Source: Triticum aestivum (Eukaryota; Streptophyta; Magnoliopsida; Poales; Poaceae). From it: 64,000 nucleotides of DNA. The stretch spans positions 840,976,807 through 841,040,806 of the forward strand of contig NC_057801.1 in assembly GCF_018294505.1 (NCBI RefSeq). The letters run 5' to 3'. This document shows positions 1-12,208 of the stretch, piece by piece (position 1 is the stretch's first letter; every line of letters starts with the position of its first letter). A program made the translations under genes and the position numbers. The notes beneath the pieces are model-generated. The model saw only the letters and a list, made by a program, of their open reading frames with translations, was not told the DNA's origin and did not search any database.

Positions 1-3000
1 AGCAGGCAGTAGTATAGGTAGTCTCTACTCCTAATGTCTCAGTTGGTAGGTCGCGTTCCAGGTTTTATTTTCGTCCCACCTAACCCGGTCTATTTTGGTA
101 CTTCTTTGGTACTACTTCCCACCTTCCTCCCAACCGCGGAAAACCAAAAAAAACCCTAAGATGGAGTCCCGCACCCGCACAACCTCCCGTCGTAATTAAC
201 TGAGACGATCGAAAATAAACCACCGAGCACAAACCAGCGAAAATTAACCAGCGAAAAAAACCCAAAACAATCGCACGCACGTACGAGCAAGGCCGCCTGC
301 CCTCGAGCGAGAACCACTCGCAAGCACGACTCGCTCAGCAAATCGTGCGCCGCCGCCCTCCATCCTCCGCCACCGCCGCTCCATCCCTTCGCCGCCGCCC
401 TCGCACATCGAAGCCGCCGCCCACGATCCACTTCAGGAGACGCTGTCGATCCCGTTGAGGACCTGCTGCCCATCATGTCGAGGATCCGAAGACGATCCGC
501 TTCAGGAGCCTTGCCGATCCTTCTCCACACGCCACCGCCTCCCTTGCGAAGACGCCTTGCCATGGATATCAATCGGCGCCACGACGGCCGTGGCCTCCCC
601 ACTCGCCGATGTTCCAGATCCGGCCATCGTTGACCCCCTCCACATCAGTGATTGGTCAAGGTAGGGGTGTGTGGCTTTATCCATCTTCCCGCGTGTACGG
701 CGTCCGTGTATCCCGGGCAAGGGTGCTTGTGAGATCGGGAGGTGATCAAAAGGAGGAAGAGGAGATCCATGGTTGGGGATACATTCAACGACCTAGGCAT
801 CATCCTCCCTGACGTCGTACTCGAAGCCCGCAGCCATTGCCTTCTCAATCTACGTTAGTCAGCAGCAGCAAGGTCAGGCCCCACTATATTTTCTTCAGAT
901 CTTGCATCGCCATGGTGACTCCACAAAATTTGTACATCCATTGCCGACGTTGGTATTTATTCAGCAGAGAATTAACAACAGTAGACCAAAGCAAAGGGGG
1001 GTCAGCCTGAATGGGACGTATCCCCTCCAGAAGACTCGCCCTAGCTAACCTGCCTGGTACCTTTCATTAGCACTTCTCCCAGTAAGCTTGCAAATTTTGG
1101 ATCCACCACTTTTGAATCATGCTTGGTGTGTGCTGACGGTGCACGAGGAACGTGACGGTTTTTCTCCGAATCATGCCATAGTTCTCTCAATATTGTACGT
1201 GTTGTTCTCTCAGCATTGTACGTCTTGTTCTCTGCATGATGTGTGGTCGATGGGCGGAGGCGACGACTGGCGGCTGTTCTATTTACACCTGACATGGTTG
1301 AGAGGCTAGGGAGCAGGCGATTTTGCACTCGTATTTGGTCGGCAATGGAGATGAATTTGTGAGAGATGTGGCTGGGAGTTGCACCGGTCATTTTTCTGCC
1401 CTCTCTATGTTATCCCTTTGCACTAATCGGTAATTGCTTTTTGACCAGGGGATAGGGTAGCGTACACGAACAGCAAAATTGTAGAAGACGAGGAGGACAA
1501 TCTGAGTGACCAACATTATGTGGAGTATTGAGATGCAGGTAAGACATGTGTAATCTGAATTGAGACATATGGAGGGCATACATAGTATGTATGTGCAGTT
1601 TTTAATTGTAGGTTGAATTCTTGTTCTCTAGATCCATCTTCACCGACAGCACGCGCTTGTCTGTGACCTCCCACCAGCAACGCCTTGAGGTCACCCACAC
1701 AAGCGACCAAGCAATTCCACGCTGTCACCCTCTGCTACTTCGCCAACGACATCGAGGAGGTCGTGGGTGAGAGCTACTGTCCTCCCTGGAGAACATGCTC
1801 GTGCCCCATGCGTACGAAGAAGAGCTAAGACACTCGCATGGGTGCTCAAGGAAATACACCAGATTGAGCGAGGTTAGATTAAAGTTTCTTCATTCTACAC
1901 TAGCTTTTCTTGTGCCTTTAGGTATTTTAGATAAGTATCGTATGCAGCCTACAACATGTAAGGGAAGCTAAAAAGGATTACAAAATATTTATGCTTCTTC
2001 ATAGTTGTCCATTTGGTTCTAAACTTTGTTGAGTAGCAGACATATTTTACATTAATTAATAAATAATGTTGCTGCACACGTGAGTTGGTTTTCAATGAAG
2101 TGGGCAGGTAGACATGTTTTTGTTGAATAAATATTTTTCATAAATACGGGGGCATGAAGATAATCTATTCTTTCTTTACTCCGTTGACAATGGGACAATG
2201 TTCTTTTTGTGTTTCAGAGTAAAAAAACAGACTCCAATCTGAATCTGACGAGTAAAAAAATATCGTTGTGTTTCAGAGTGTTACGCAATTTATCAACAAG
2301 AGCAAAGACTCTAATCTGATGATGTAGGACAGCTTTAATGTGACAGAGGATCATGGTGGTCGATGGATTGTGCACCCGGTAGTAGACTAGGAAAGGAACA
2401 TTATTTACGGAACACAATGATATTCAGAGCAGCCCTGCACTATGTGAGATTTAGAAGGTATTCAAATTAGTGTTTGTTGATAACTGCAAATTCCGTGTGT
2501 CCGAGTTTCATATTTTTCTTTCTATCCCTGTCAACGTACTAATCCGTTGTTCTTTGATGTGCAGTTGGTACTGCCGGCGGATGCATCCATGTGCTAATCT
2601 CCTGGCACCGTGTAGACGGAGCCAAACGAGTTGGGGCCTCCAGCCGGCTAGTAGTGGACAACAACACCGGGTTTGTTAATTAATCAACAAGTCACAGATT
2701 GTCCTCTTTTCTGATTGATCTGATGTGGATTATCAGGCCTGCCGCGCAATCATAGATTTATCTTTTGATTTTTGTGGGTGGACAGAAACACCCTTTCTAA
2801 AGTTTTCTAGGGATTGTAATGAAGCACAGTAACACACTCCAGAATTCATTCTTTGCTTGATATTAGCAAACAATGTAAAATAACCAAGCTCACAACATTC
2901 TAAAGCGGTCTATTAGCTACTTCAGCAGACAACAGACAGAAAGAAGTAAGCAGTATTTGATTTGCTCATACCCGTGGAGGGATCGAATTCTGCCCAAAGT

Positions 3001-6000
3001 TTGTCGCAGCACTTGTGGTCAGCGGCAAGGATGAGCACCCACACCCGCTCCTTGTTGCTGGCCTCTGCATCCTCCTCCCTTGAAGCGGGTCTATGCGGGG
3101 AGTTGATCTAGAATATCCTATTGTTAGATATAACAAATAGGTGACAAGAAATAAACAAGAACTATGTAGTACAATATATGTGTCACACAGTATACTTTGA
3201 AAATGTGTAATTTGAGATTCTGATATAGATGTAGGCCTGTAACACACCTTGAACATGCACTGAAAATTGTTGTTTACAGTCTCATTTCTAAACCTGATGA
3301 AAACCCCTATTTAAAAAAGGATTTAATAGAATTTGTAGTGATTCTTTTGTCAGATTGATAATATATTGCAAATTATGCTTGATGGTTAATTTCTTGGCAT
3401 AAAAGGTGCTTATTTGAAATTTGGTTACTACTGAAATTTTGTCAAGATACTTGGACTTGTTCATTGTTCAGTCAGGTTCCAATCAAGAATTAACCTGAGA
3501 CAATAGAAAGTACTGTCTGTGTAATTATTGATGGTTCTGGAATAAGGATTAAACCAAATCAACGAAACAAATCCTCGAGGATGCCTTTTTTGGTAGCTAG
3601 CCAGGTTAAACTTTTCAAACCGTGCTCAGCCCTGTACTCATAGGTCCATTGTTTCAATATTTATGAAGCACCACATTTCCAAATACATTTATTAAGCACC
3701 CTACCAATGTCAAGTTTTCAGATCTTGCGTACTTTCTTGTGGTACATGCCTACAAATTTTTGTACAGTCTATAAAAAAACGACGACTGTCCGGTCTGGTC
3801 ATAAACGTAGCCTAATCATAAAAAATGAAGTACACAAAAAACTTCATAAACATAGTTGTCACAATTTTTTATTAACCTTGTTTTTACAATCTTTCAGATT
3901 ATTCAGAAAACGAGTTACACAATTTTTTATTTAGAGAAAGAGTTACCACCATTTTTTTTAGAAACAACTTTCATGTTCTTCTTTAGAAACATTTTTTACC
4001 ACTATTATGAAAATATGTTCATATTAAAGATTACAGCTGCAAAAAATATAACAGCTGCATGATGGTTAATCAAATCAAGGATGGTCGAGAACTTGCAGAT
4101 GCTACGTTTTTTATTTTGAAGTTAAGACTCAACTTGGAGCATTGGAGCATTTGAGAAATCTCACCACCAAGTCGACATCCAGCAATGGCATCTAGAGCAC
4201 AAAGGTCTAAAATTGAAAAGTACACAATCTGTTGAAATGCTCTCACCATCTCATGAAATTATGTGCTCGGTGAGGCAGAGGACGATGGTGTAGTGCTGCC
4301 GAAGCTCGGTACTTCCTTCGCTGCACTGTGCTTGCTCTTCTAGGTGTCATCCAACGTTGCCCTTGCGCGCATCCGCATCAGTCTCCAACCTTGTTACAAT
4401 TAATATATTAACGCCCATTGCTTCAAAGGGATATATATGAAAAGACAACAGAATAGAAAACCATATAAACATGGTGGAAATGACTAAACAGAGTTACTAT
4501 ATGCACATCTTTGTAAAGAAGGTAAGAACAAAAGAAATTTCTTCCTCTGCTCCAAGTGTGACACCTCTGAATCTTTCAGTTGTAGAAGAAGACAGAATGG
4601 AGATTAGACTAATCTGCCTTCTCGTTTTGAAGATCACAACAACATTTACTACATCACAACGCACAAGAACCTAACGGTTAAGTCAAACGGAGTTTGGAAA
4701 TCAACAATCATGAGTTGTGAGATAACAAAATAATCACATCTGACTTGGTCACTCAAAAGAACTTATGCAGGTGAGAACCCTTACTGTGCTACTGCTAACG
4801 CCATAATTTATTTGATTCAAGTGGAGAGCTTTTTTATTCCTCCAAAGCCCAAGATATATAGCATTTTTCAGAGAAAGGTAACAGCCTCAACAGATTCTTG
4901 ATAAGAAAAGGTGACGGAAGTGCATGAAGCTGGATTTGAGAGTGAGACTGAGAAGAAAAGACTACGGGGTAATCAAAGTACAATAGGTGATTCAAATAGA
5001 ATGTTTAGGATACATATGTTTACAGTTGATTTTCAGTTCGTAGAAATATAATGTTTGGTACAACTGGACTGAAACAAGACTCAAAAAAATTGTACCTTCG
5101 TTGTGTGATTTCCCTGTCAAATACCGAGCATACTATCAGTAGGCTGTGTAGCAGGCCAACAGGCAGCAAGCCAGCAACTCAGCCTGGGTTGGCCAGATCG
5201 ACGGCGCGGCTCAGCTTGAGGTAGAAATCTTCAAGTCGCCCTCGGCTCCGGAAATCGCCCTGGGATGGCTAGATCCACGGCGCGGCTCGCCGACGGCCGG
5301 ATCCGGCTGCTCACCGCGACACCTGGTCTCACCACTGCTCATTGGACCCGGCCGAAACAGATAACTGTGGCGGGGACCGAGGAGTGGAGGGGATGGGAGG
5401 AGGCAGGGACACGCCAAGGTGGGGAGTTGTGGCGGCTGGGACGGCGTGGCGGAGAGGGATGGCGGCGGCGACGATGTGGCGGAGAGAACGAGTAAGAGGG
5501 GTGCCATGGGGTGAGAGAGTGAGAGGGTGGCTGCCGTGAGGATAAGTCAGGATAGGTGGAAAAACTAATTTGGTTTGTCTCTTTTGTTTTACATGTTTAC
5601 GTGATTAGCAACTTGGTTCTTTCTTAGACCACATTACACAGTACAAGTGGAGCCTGGCACTACATCCAGCACCCAACATGTAACAAGCAGGATCTAGATA
5701 GTGAGTTCAGTTTAAATTAGCATAAATTAACAAGCAAGCATGACATTATTTATACGACAGATCCACAGCAATGCTAAACTCCTAGGAGTTTGTAGTTTTA
5801 GAGAAAAACAGTACTAGCAGTTTTCACATGAGACAATGATGGATTGGGGATAGGAGGAGAAGCTTGAGGGGAAGCTAGACTATGCTCGGCGCGGCTTGGC
5901 GGGGAGAGGAGGATGTGGGTGGCGTGAGAGGTTGTCGGGCAGAGGAGGAGGTCAGCAACGATGTGGCGGAGAGAGGATGATGTACGTGACACCATCGAGG

Positions 6001-6480
6001 GATTAGAGGGAAAGGAGACATGACAGCTGGCGTGGAGAGGAGGTGTCGAACGACGCCATGGAAGGAAGAGGATGATGTGCGGCAATGACAAAAGCGGATG
6101 GGCTTCGACAGTGGCATGAAGAGGAGGACCATCAAAGTTGTGGAGGAAGGAGGAGGGGGCGGCTGACATCGTGGAAGGGATAGGAGAGGTCGGGAGACGG
6201 CATATGGAGCGAAGAAGAGGCGCCACTCCTGCAAAAAGCTGACGACCACATTCCTGATATTGTGCATGAATATCATAAGCGCATCAAGCTAATCTTAATT
6301 TGTAATAGGTTATTAGTTGAATCATTGCTCTCTATGTATACATCGTCAAATTACCTTTTTTACCATCTTACATTGCAAGTGAAGTGGATTTTAATTATTA
6401 CTCGATTGCACTCGTGCTATCTTTTCTATACATGTGAAATTTAACATGCATTATGTTTATATATAACTTTAACAAAATAT
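1..6480. other. Long stretch without a recognised gene
   Basis: I see no recognisable protein domain on either strand here. About 160-860 is GC-rich, and one plus frame (455-664) ends beside a possible splice donor near 660, so a captured exon is conceivable but unsupported. About 5150-5540 and 5800-6240 are purine-rich, GC-rich blocks whose open frames have skewed, non-protein-like composition. The rest is AT-rich. The opening around position 20, with a TC followed by a CT-rich stretch, could be the 5' end of a Helitron whose 3' end is near 6.5 or 7.84 kb, but the base before it is G and not the expected host A, so this is only a guess. Confidence 0.4.
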
Positions 6481-6514
6481 TCCAAAAGTCTGTGGCAACG
6501 CACGGCCATTCTAC
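6480..6514 (+). mobile_element. Degenerate Helitron-like 3' end
   Basis: The short segment CAACGCACGGCCATTCTAC resembles a grass Helitron 3' terminus: a small GC hairpin (CTGTG against CACGG, one mismatch) followed by an AT-rich spacer and CTAC in place of the usual CTRR. It closely resembles the better-preserved terminus 1.3 kb downstream (ending at 7839), including the preceding CAAAAG. I infer a decayed or nested Helitron. The 5' end was not found and no Rep/helicase coding sequence is visible. Confidence 0.35.
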
Positions 6515-6699
6515 CTCTCATGATAAAACTAAAAGTAAATGGCAATAAAATTCTAACAATAAATGTTATCAAGGATTGATATATCTACCTATCACAAGAG
6601 AGGTAGGAGTAGTATGTTCTAGAAGATGTGTTTTTCTGTAGTGTTTCTAAATGGTAAATTGTATGGTTTCAAGCACCTAAGAAAAACGTCCTACACTGA

Positions 6700-7690
6700 T
6701 TTGATCTGTTCGCTCGCTCGCCCCTCCCCCCTCGCGGGCGACATGCGAATCCCCAACCCCCCCTCTCCTCCAACCCCTCCCCGTCTTTCCCCCGTGCCGC
6801 CGCCGGCGTGGTCCGCCAGGTCATTCCCACGCGGTGCTGGCAGAGGCGGGCCGTTCTTTCCCCGCTCGCGCGTTGGGGGTGGGGTGGGGGGGCTGATGGT
6901 GGTGGTGCTCCTCGGGCGAAGGCGTGCCGTTCTTTCCCCGCTTGCGCGTTGCGGGCCGTGGGTGCCCCTGATGCGGCGGCGCGGCCGTTGGCTGCAAGGC
7001 GTGTGGTGGTGCGGCTGGCTGGTGGCGTCCACTCCGCCCAGATCTAGGCCATTTTGGGCCCCATCTGGGTTGGGGCGGGCCGGCGGTCCGATGTGCGGCG
7101 GTGTGGCTCCCTGGTGGTGGTGGCGAGGCATCGGGGGGTGCGGGTGGTGGCGGCTTTGTCGGTCGACGTGCTGCAGTGTGGCAGCAGGGGCTGCCCTAAC
7201 CCATTTGGGCCCGGTCGGGCCAGTAGGGGCCTGGTAGGCCCCTGCCGTCACGTCTGGTCGGCTTCGCGGCAGCGGCGAAGGTTGTCCCCTCTCGTCGGCT
7301 GAGTTGTGGATGCCCCCGAGCCCCTTGGCTCCTCTTCCCTCCTCCAGATCTCGTGTCGGTGGCCTCAGGAGACGACGAAGTTGGTTCACTGAACGTGGTG
7401 GCAAAGGCTGGTGGGCGGCAGGTTGGTTGGTACACTTCAGATCGTCGGGGGTGGTGGTGGTTGTGTTTGGGTTCGTGAAATCCCTGGCGGCTCGTCCGAC
7501 ATCGACGTGGTGCCGCCTACAGGCGCCGCCGGACCTCCCTAAAGGTCCTCAGGTATACGCCTTCCCCACTGTCCTCTGCGTACCGAGGGAAACCCTAGGA
7601 CTTGTCCGGGCAGCAGTGGCGTCGTCGTCGCATTCCTTCTTGAAGGTGTTGCTCTGTATGCGACACTTCGGGTGCTAGGAGCGCGGTGGT
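6700..7690. other. GC-rich non-coding block inside the Helitron-like region
   Basis: This block is strongly GC-rich and yields long overlapping open frames on both strands, which is typical of GC skew and not of coding. The composition (repeated GGTGG/GGCGG words) and a shared TCCTTCTTGAAGG word resemble the 1.3 kb insertion at 18956-20262, so both could come from the GC-rich 5' region of a LINE. No domain is recognisable in any frame. It lies between two Helitron-like 3' ends and may be cargo. Confidence 0.3.
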
Positions 7691-7739
7691 ACTTCACCGG
7701 ATGGTGCAGCGGTTACCGGTCATCTTTGTTTCGTTGATC

Positions 7740-7839
7740 TACCGGTGTCGGCATTTGTTGCCAATTATTATCTTTCGTTTGACATGCAACAAATACAAAT
7801 TTTCAAAAGCCCCGTTGCAACGCACGGGCAGTCTACTAG
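7740..7839 (+). mobile_element. Helitron-like 3' end (hairpin plus CTAG)
   Basis: A 5-bp hairpin (CCCGT at 7811-7815 against ACGGG at 7824-7828, loop TGCAACGC) is followed by GCAGTCTA and then CTAG at 7836-7839, with host T next. Hairpin + CTRR + T is the defining 3' structure of Helitrons. The element body must lie upstream, possibly starting near position 20 or after the similar terminus at about 6514. No helicase gene is seen, so it would be non-autonomous. Confidence 0.5.
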
Positions 7840-8960
7840 TATACTGTAGATGTACTAATTGGCCGGAGATAATCACATCATTAGCCCATATAAGATTTTT
7901 CTAGAGAAATTAGTCCATATAAGTACTAATATAATACTATCCTAGACCGTCCGAAACCCAATAGCCCATGTTATTGTCATGTGGTTGTGGCCTTTTGTTG
8001 TTTGCCCCATCCGATCGATTCTTTGATGATCCTGTGTCCTCGCACTAGGTCTAGAGCGATGTTTGCAGTTGCCGCCCAGCCGCCGGCTGCCCGGCTGCCA
8101 CTCCCGCTCCCGCGCAGGTAAGGCGCTCACCACGCCGCCGACCCTACCCACCCTATCGGCTGTGTTGATCTGTCGTCTTTGTCCGCTGTTTGTTCAGTGT
8201 CTAAGGACCGAGGCAGGAGGAGGAGGCTTCATTAGATCAGAGTTTTACCGGGAGAAAAGAAGATCAGATAGAGGAAGGTACTAGTACGTACTTGTAGCTA
8301 TCAGTTATTATAAATTAAAATCCTACTATCCTAGTATGATGCGTTAGTGCTGTCTATAAAATAGTGAATTAATCTATGAATCATGGTGATTGCATTAGGA
8401 TATTGGATCTGCACAATTTTGCAACTGAACAAATGATCAAGGAAATAGGCTCTGCCATACATCCTTGCTACTTCACGCTCTTTCTGCAAATTTTGGTGAT
8501 CAATTGCGGATTAGATCAGAGGCGACGTCGGCGCGATCGTGAGCTCGTTAATTCTTCAGCCAACTAGGCAAGGTTTGCACAACTAACAACTGATTGCTCA
8601 TCTCGATCAGTTCCCACCTCATACCTATCAAATTTGTACATCAAATTTCAATTCTTTTAATTATGTGACTTGAGATGTTACTTTTTATGATTTATATTTA
8701 TCAAGAGAAAAGGGTCGCCAAACACCTGAAATATTATTTCAGCTTAATTGTCGAGGGCATGTTTTCAAAGTAAAACGAGAGACAACTTGCTTGAGCATTG
8801 CATGAAAACTTGCTTCGAAAGGAATTTACAACTGAATTCTCTTCTAATGAAATTGTCAATATACTTTCTGTTATTGATAATCACCGAGATTATATAACTA
8901 ATTCAGATGTAACTACCACATGTCTATACTCCATAGCAATGAAGCGGTATTTTTTTTCCA
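7840..8960. other. No feature recognised
   Basis: Unique-looking DNA between the Helitron-like end and the SINE-like sequence. Only short open frames occur, none with recognisable domains. A GC-rich patch near 8050-8230 has a possible donor (CAGGTAAGGC near 8115), but no adjoining coding sequence could be assembled. Confidence 0.4.
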
Positions 8961-8984
8961 ACTTTGCTTGGCCCCCCTATGTCC

Positions 8985-9073
8985 AAATCCTGACTCCGCC
9001 CCCACATAAACACACATACAATCACCCCTATGAAAATACACCCCCCCTGCTCCTATGAGCACCTTTAGGAGAT
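8985..9073 (-). repeat. SINE-like repeat, distal part (split by copia insertion)
   Basis: This segment (CACACATACAATCACCCCTA, then CCTATGAGCACC) is one side of a tRNA-related SINE-like repeat. The other side is at 13882-13977, after a complete copia element. Joining the two gives a sequence that matches a second copy at 30300-30465 in the same order. The first copia insertion made the 5-bp duplication GAGAT at 9069-9073 and 13882-13886. The repeat reads in the minus direction, because the tRNA-like promoter boxes lie on that strand in the other half. Confidence 0.5.
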
Positions 9074-9415
9074 TGTTATATTTGTTCGAATATTATGTAC
9101 GCAAAGGGTTACATGGACTTGAAGTTGTAATTGGCGTGGTTAGGTACGAGTCCTGTAGGAGTCTCACAGGTTGTATCCTAGGACTCTAATATATCTAGGT
9201 GCACCACACGTTGTAACCCATGCCGACTTGATAGTAGCAGGTACGCGGGGGAGCGGACGGCTTGTGCCGGTGCCCGGGCGGCCAGTGTTGCGGTATCTTG
9301 GAGAGGAGCGCCCATAGTCATGCCCCAGGTATGTAGCCATATCGGTGAACCTCATTAACAAATATCATACCTCGGTGTGTCGTCTATGATCTTGCATTAG
9401 TGTTTTATTCTAACA
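9074..9415 (+). repeat. 5' LTR of copia element 1
   Basis: Begins TGTTATATTTG and ends TCTAACA. It matches 13539-13881 along its whole length with scattered substitutions. The left flank GAGAT is the target-site duplication and the right flank is the tRNA-Met primer-binding site. Confidence 0.88.
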
Positions 9416-9428
9416 AGTGGTATCATGA
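9416..9428 (+). promoter_or_regulatory. Primer-binding site (tRNA-Met)
   Basis: TGGTATCATGAGC two bases after the 5' LTR is the usual copia minus-strand primer site complementary to initiator tRNA-Met, here with one extra T relative to TGGTATCAGAGC. Confidence 0.75.
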
Positions 9429-10260
9429 GCAAGGTTATGAGAAGGCTATGCGGAAGATCATCCGAAGGTACGAGGATCATGCTCGACGGGTGCCATGGAA
9501 CGTACGATTGGTGCAAGGTGGAGCATGGCGGTGATCGCGGAGGCGGTCGATGGTGTCAGACACTTCGGGCAGGAGGCCTGGACAGTTCGATAGGCTGCAG
9601 TCGGTAAGGATCGGCTAGACGTGGCGATTGGACCGGCATAGTGGCTGTTGAAGACGTTGCGGAGACGACGAATTCGGCTCGCGATCAGACCAGGGACCAG
9701 ACGTGGGGGACGGCAGGATAGATCGGAGTGTGAGAGCATCGAGATGATGCTCTCGGTGTTGTACAAGGGCGGCGACGCGGCACTGCGTACGGATTGTGTC
9801 GGCGACGCAGGTGGCCAGGGTAGGGCACGGCGCGTGCACGGATGATGTGCGAGGTGACGTCTATTTCGGCAGGGTTGACATGTAGCGAGTACGGGTGACA
9901 GTGCTGAACACATTGCTGGGGAAGAGTCATGATCAGAGACTAGGCAAAGCTGTTAGTCGAAATCAGCGGCGGAATTTTTCCAAGGTACGCGGATAGAGAA
10001 AAGGAAAGGTTACGGCGTGAGGCTGCGTGCGCGACTCCGTGGCGTGCGGCAGCTGGTCTTCTCGGATGAGGTGCACCGCACAAGGAAAAGGAAAGGAAAT
10101 CGCGCTGATGCAGGAGTCCAGGGATTACCGTATATGCATGCAGCGGCGAATCTAAGTATGTGCGTGTGCATGTTGGGTCAGGGACAGGTCTGCTGGCTGC
10201 GATTAGAAAGAAAAAAAAGACGTGTGCGTGCATGCTTTGGTCTGTTGGAGATTGGTATTA

Positions 10261-11848
10261 GAGCATCTCCACCCATGACCCCAGAAACGCCCCCAGACCA
10301 TTTTTCTAACACCGGCGGTAAAAAATCCTCTCACTCACGCCTCCAAAGCCTCACTTTTCGCCGGATTTGGAGAAAAACAATGCCGGCGAACGCACCCCGA
10401 ACCCAGCCCCCCGGGGGTCAGCTGGGCGTGCCGGCGGTTACTTTTTCTCGCTGTTGGCCCACTCTCAGTCTCCCACCTCCCTCTCTCCTCTCTTTTCATC
10501 TGGGCCCCGCCCACGTGCCCTCACCCTCTCTCCTCTCTTTTCCTCTTTCCTCTCCTATGCCCCTCTCTCTCGAGCGTGCCGACGAGGCAGCGGGGCAGCG
10601 AGGCCGGCGTCCGGCGTCTGGCGTGCGGGGCAGCGAGGGCGCGTGGCCGGCGTCTGGCGTGCTTGACGAGGTCGCCTCAGGCGGATGCTTCGCAGGCTCG
10701 CCGACATGAGGGGGCGCCCGGGTGCATCTCCACGCCCTGCTTCCTCTTCGACAAGCACTCACGCCGCGCCCTGCTTCCTCCCCGCCTCCTCGACGCCCGC
10801 CGGGCCGCGTGCGCCTTGCTTCCTCCTCGCCGAGCTGCGGTAGTGGCCTTGACCTTGGCGTGGCTCGGCCCGGTCCTCGTCCTCGCCGGCCTGCTCTATG
10901 CGCTGGTCTGTGTCGGCCTCGGCCTCGTGGCCCGATGCACATGCTCGTCCTCTGCCTTGGCCTCGTGGCGCGGACGCCCCGCCCATCGCCAATGCGCGCT
11001 GCCCACTGTCAGGTACGTCGCCGACGGCGGCGAGGCATCGGAGGCGGACGGGTGCGCCATCTGCCTCGCCGAGTTCGATGACAGCCAGGACATGCGGTTG
11101 CTGCCGCAGTGCAGCCACGCATTCCACGCGGCACGCCTGGCTGCGCTCGCACTCCCAGCGGGCGACCCCGTAGCGGCGCGCGAAGGCGGCGGCGAGCGCG
11201 CCCCAGGGCATGAAGCGCGCGACATGATCTTGGCGGAGGTCGAGCACGCGCCACAGGGACGTGATCCACGGGCGTCTTCGCGGCGTGCGTGGTGCTGAGC
11301 CAGCAATTCCACGCGCGGGCACACGAGAAACGCCGCCGCCTGCCGCCCGGTGTCGAGGCGCTGCAGGACGCTCGCGTCCTGGTGTCGGGCGCGCAGCACG
11401 CCGCGCACCACCGCCAGCCCTACAGCACCAACTAATGCATCCTTAGCGGCATGTGTAACGGGGTGCTGGACAGGCATAAGGTGTTCGAGGCGCTGGAGAT
11501 GGTCGTCTTCTTCCGCACCGGCGTCCGCCCGCGCTCATGGGATGAAACGCAGGCTGCCTGGATGGAGGACACCGGTGGTGCCACCGCCGCCGTCGCTTAC
11601 ATCGAGCGCGCGAAGGCGGCGGCGAGCGTGCCCCAGGGCATGAAGCGTGCGACGTGGTCCTGGCGGAGGTCGAGCGCGCGCCACAGGGACGTGGTAACCA
11701 GCACCCGCTCGTCCTCGTCGGCTCCCGCTTCTCGCCTCCTGGGGACGCAACCAGTGGAAAAATTCCCACCCCCATGCCAAAGTTCTCGCCGGTAGCCCCC
11801 CAGGAGGCGATAAATGCCTCCTGGGGGGCTCAACGGCTGGAGATGCTC
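10261..11848 (+). mobile_element. Harbinger-type (TTA target) element carrying an ATL RING fragment
   Basis: Ends are inverted repeats: GAGCATCTCC at the left and GGAGATGCTC at the right. The 3-bp duplications TTA lie at 10258-10260 and 11849-11851, the target preference of PIF/Harbinger elements. No transposase is encoded. The interior is GC-rich and unlike the surrounding copia DNA. It holds a plus-strand frame with a hydrophobic segment and a partial RING motif. A block of about 86 bp (11177-11262) is repeated at 11606-11694. The end sequences match those of the element at 40398-42218, which points to one transposition system moving different cargoes. Confidence 0.75.
10576..11298 (+). pseudogene. 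ATL-type RING-H2 E3 ligase fragment (transposon cargo)
   Basis: The plus frame (240 codons as open frame) contains a hydrophobic segment of about 25 residues (around 10850-10930) followed by the half-motif CAICLAEF...LPQCSHAFH near 11064-11130. This order, transmembrane segment then Cys-x2-Cys...Cys-x-His-x2-His, is that of ATL ubiquitin ligases. After the HAFH motif the sequence turns into unrelated GC-rich DNA. The last Cys pair of the RING and the Trp-containing helix are missing, so the zinc site cannot form fully. No clear start codon near the hydrophobic segment is preserved. I read it as a captured and truncated gene piece within the transposon. Function is unlikely. Confidence 0.55.
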
Positions 11849-12208
11849 TTAGACTCGATTTTCCGTGTCAGGGAAGGAAAAGGCAAGGCTGTGGGTTGAT
11901 CCAGCAAAAATAAAGGGCTGGGGCGACGCGGCTAGCAGGGCACCAAATAATTAGTCCACAAGTTCGGGAAAAGGTGGAGCAATTCGTCTATGACAGATAT
12001 CCGGTCTGTGTTACGGCGAGACAGTTCACAGCAATTTTCTGAATGGCGGACATGGACAGTCCGGGTCAGATTTCTTGGTTAGATCACGGACTGCGTTGTA
12101 ACTTCAGACGAGGAATTTGGGATCAGTGATCTTTTTCGTGAGGAAGTCGCAGAAGAAAACAAGGGCGGTAAGACCGGCGGCAACAAGTCAGTTAGATTGA
12201 GGCTCGGC

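Noticed and set aside
156..602. 148-codon minus frame
   Set aside because: GC-rich, Arg/Gly-rich and overlapped by a plus frame. No recognisable domain or splice context.
6691..7404. 237-codon minus frame and overlapping plus frames of 80-200 codons
   Set aside because: All arise in one very GC-rich block. Composition is Pro/Arg/Gly-skewed and no domain is visible in any of them.
10496..11833. Several other frames of 80-193 codons in the Harbinger-type element
   Set aside because: Shadows of the GC-rich interior. Only the frame with the hydrophobic segment and CAIC...HAFH motif shows family features.
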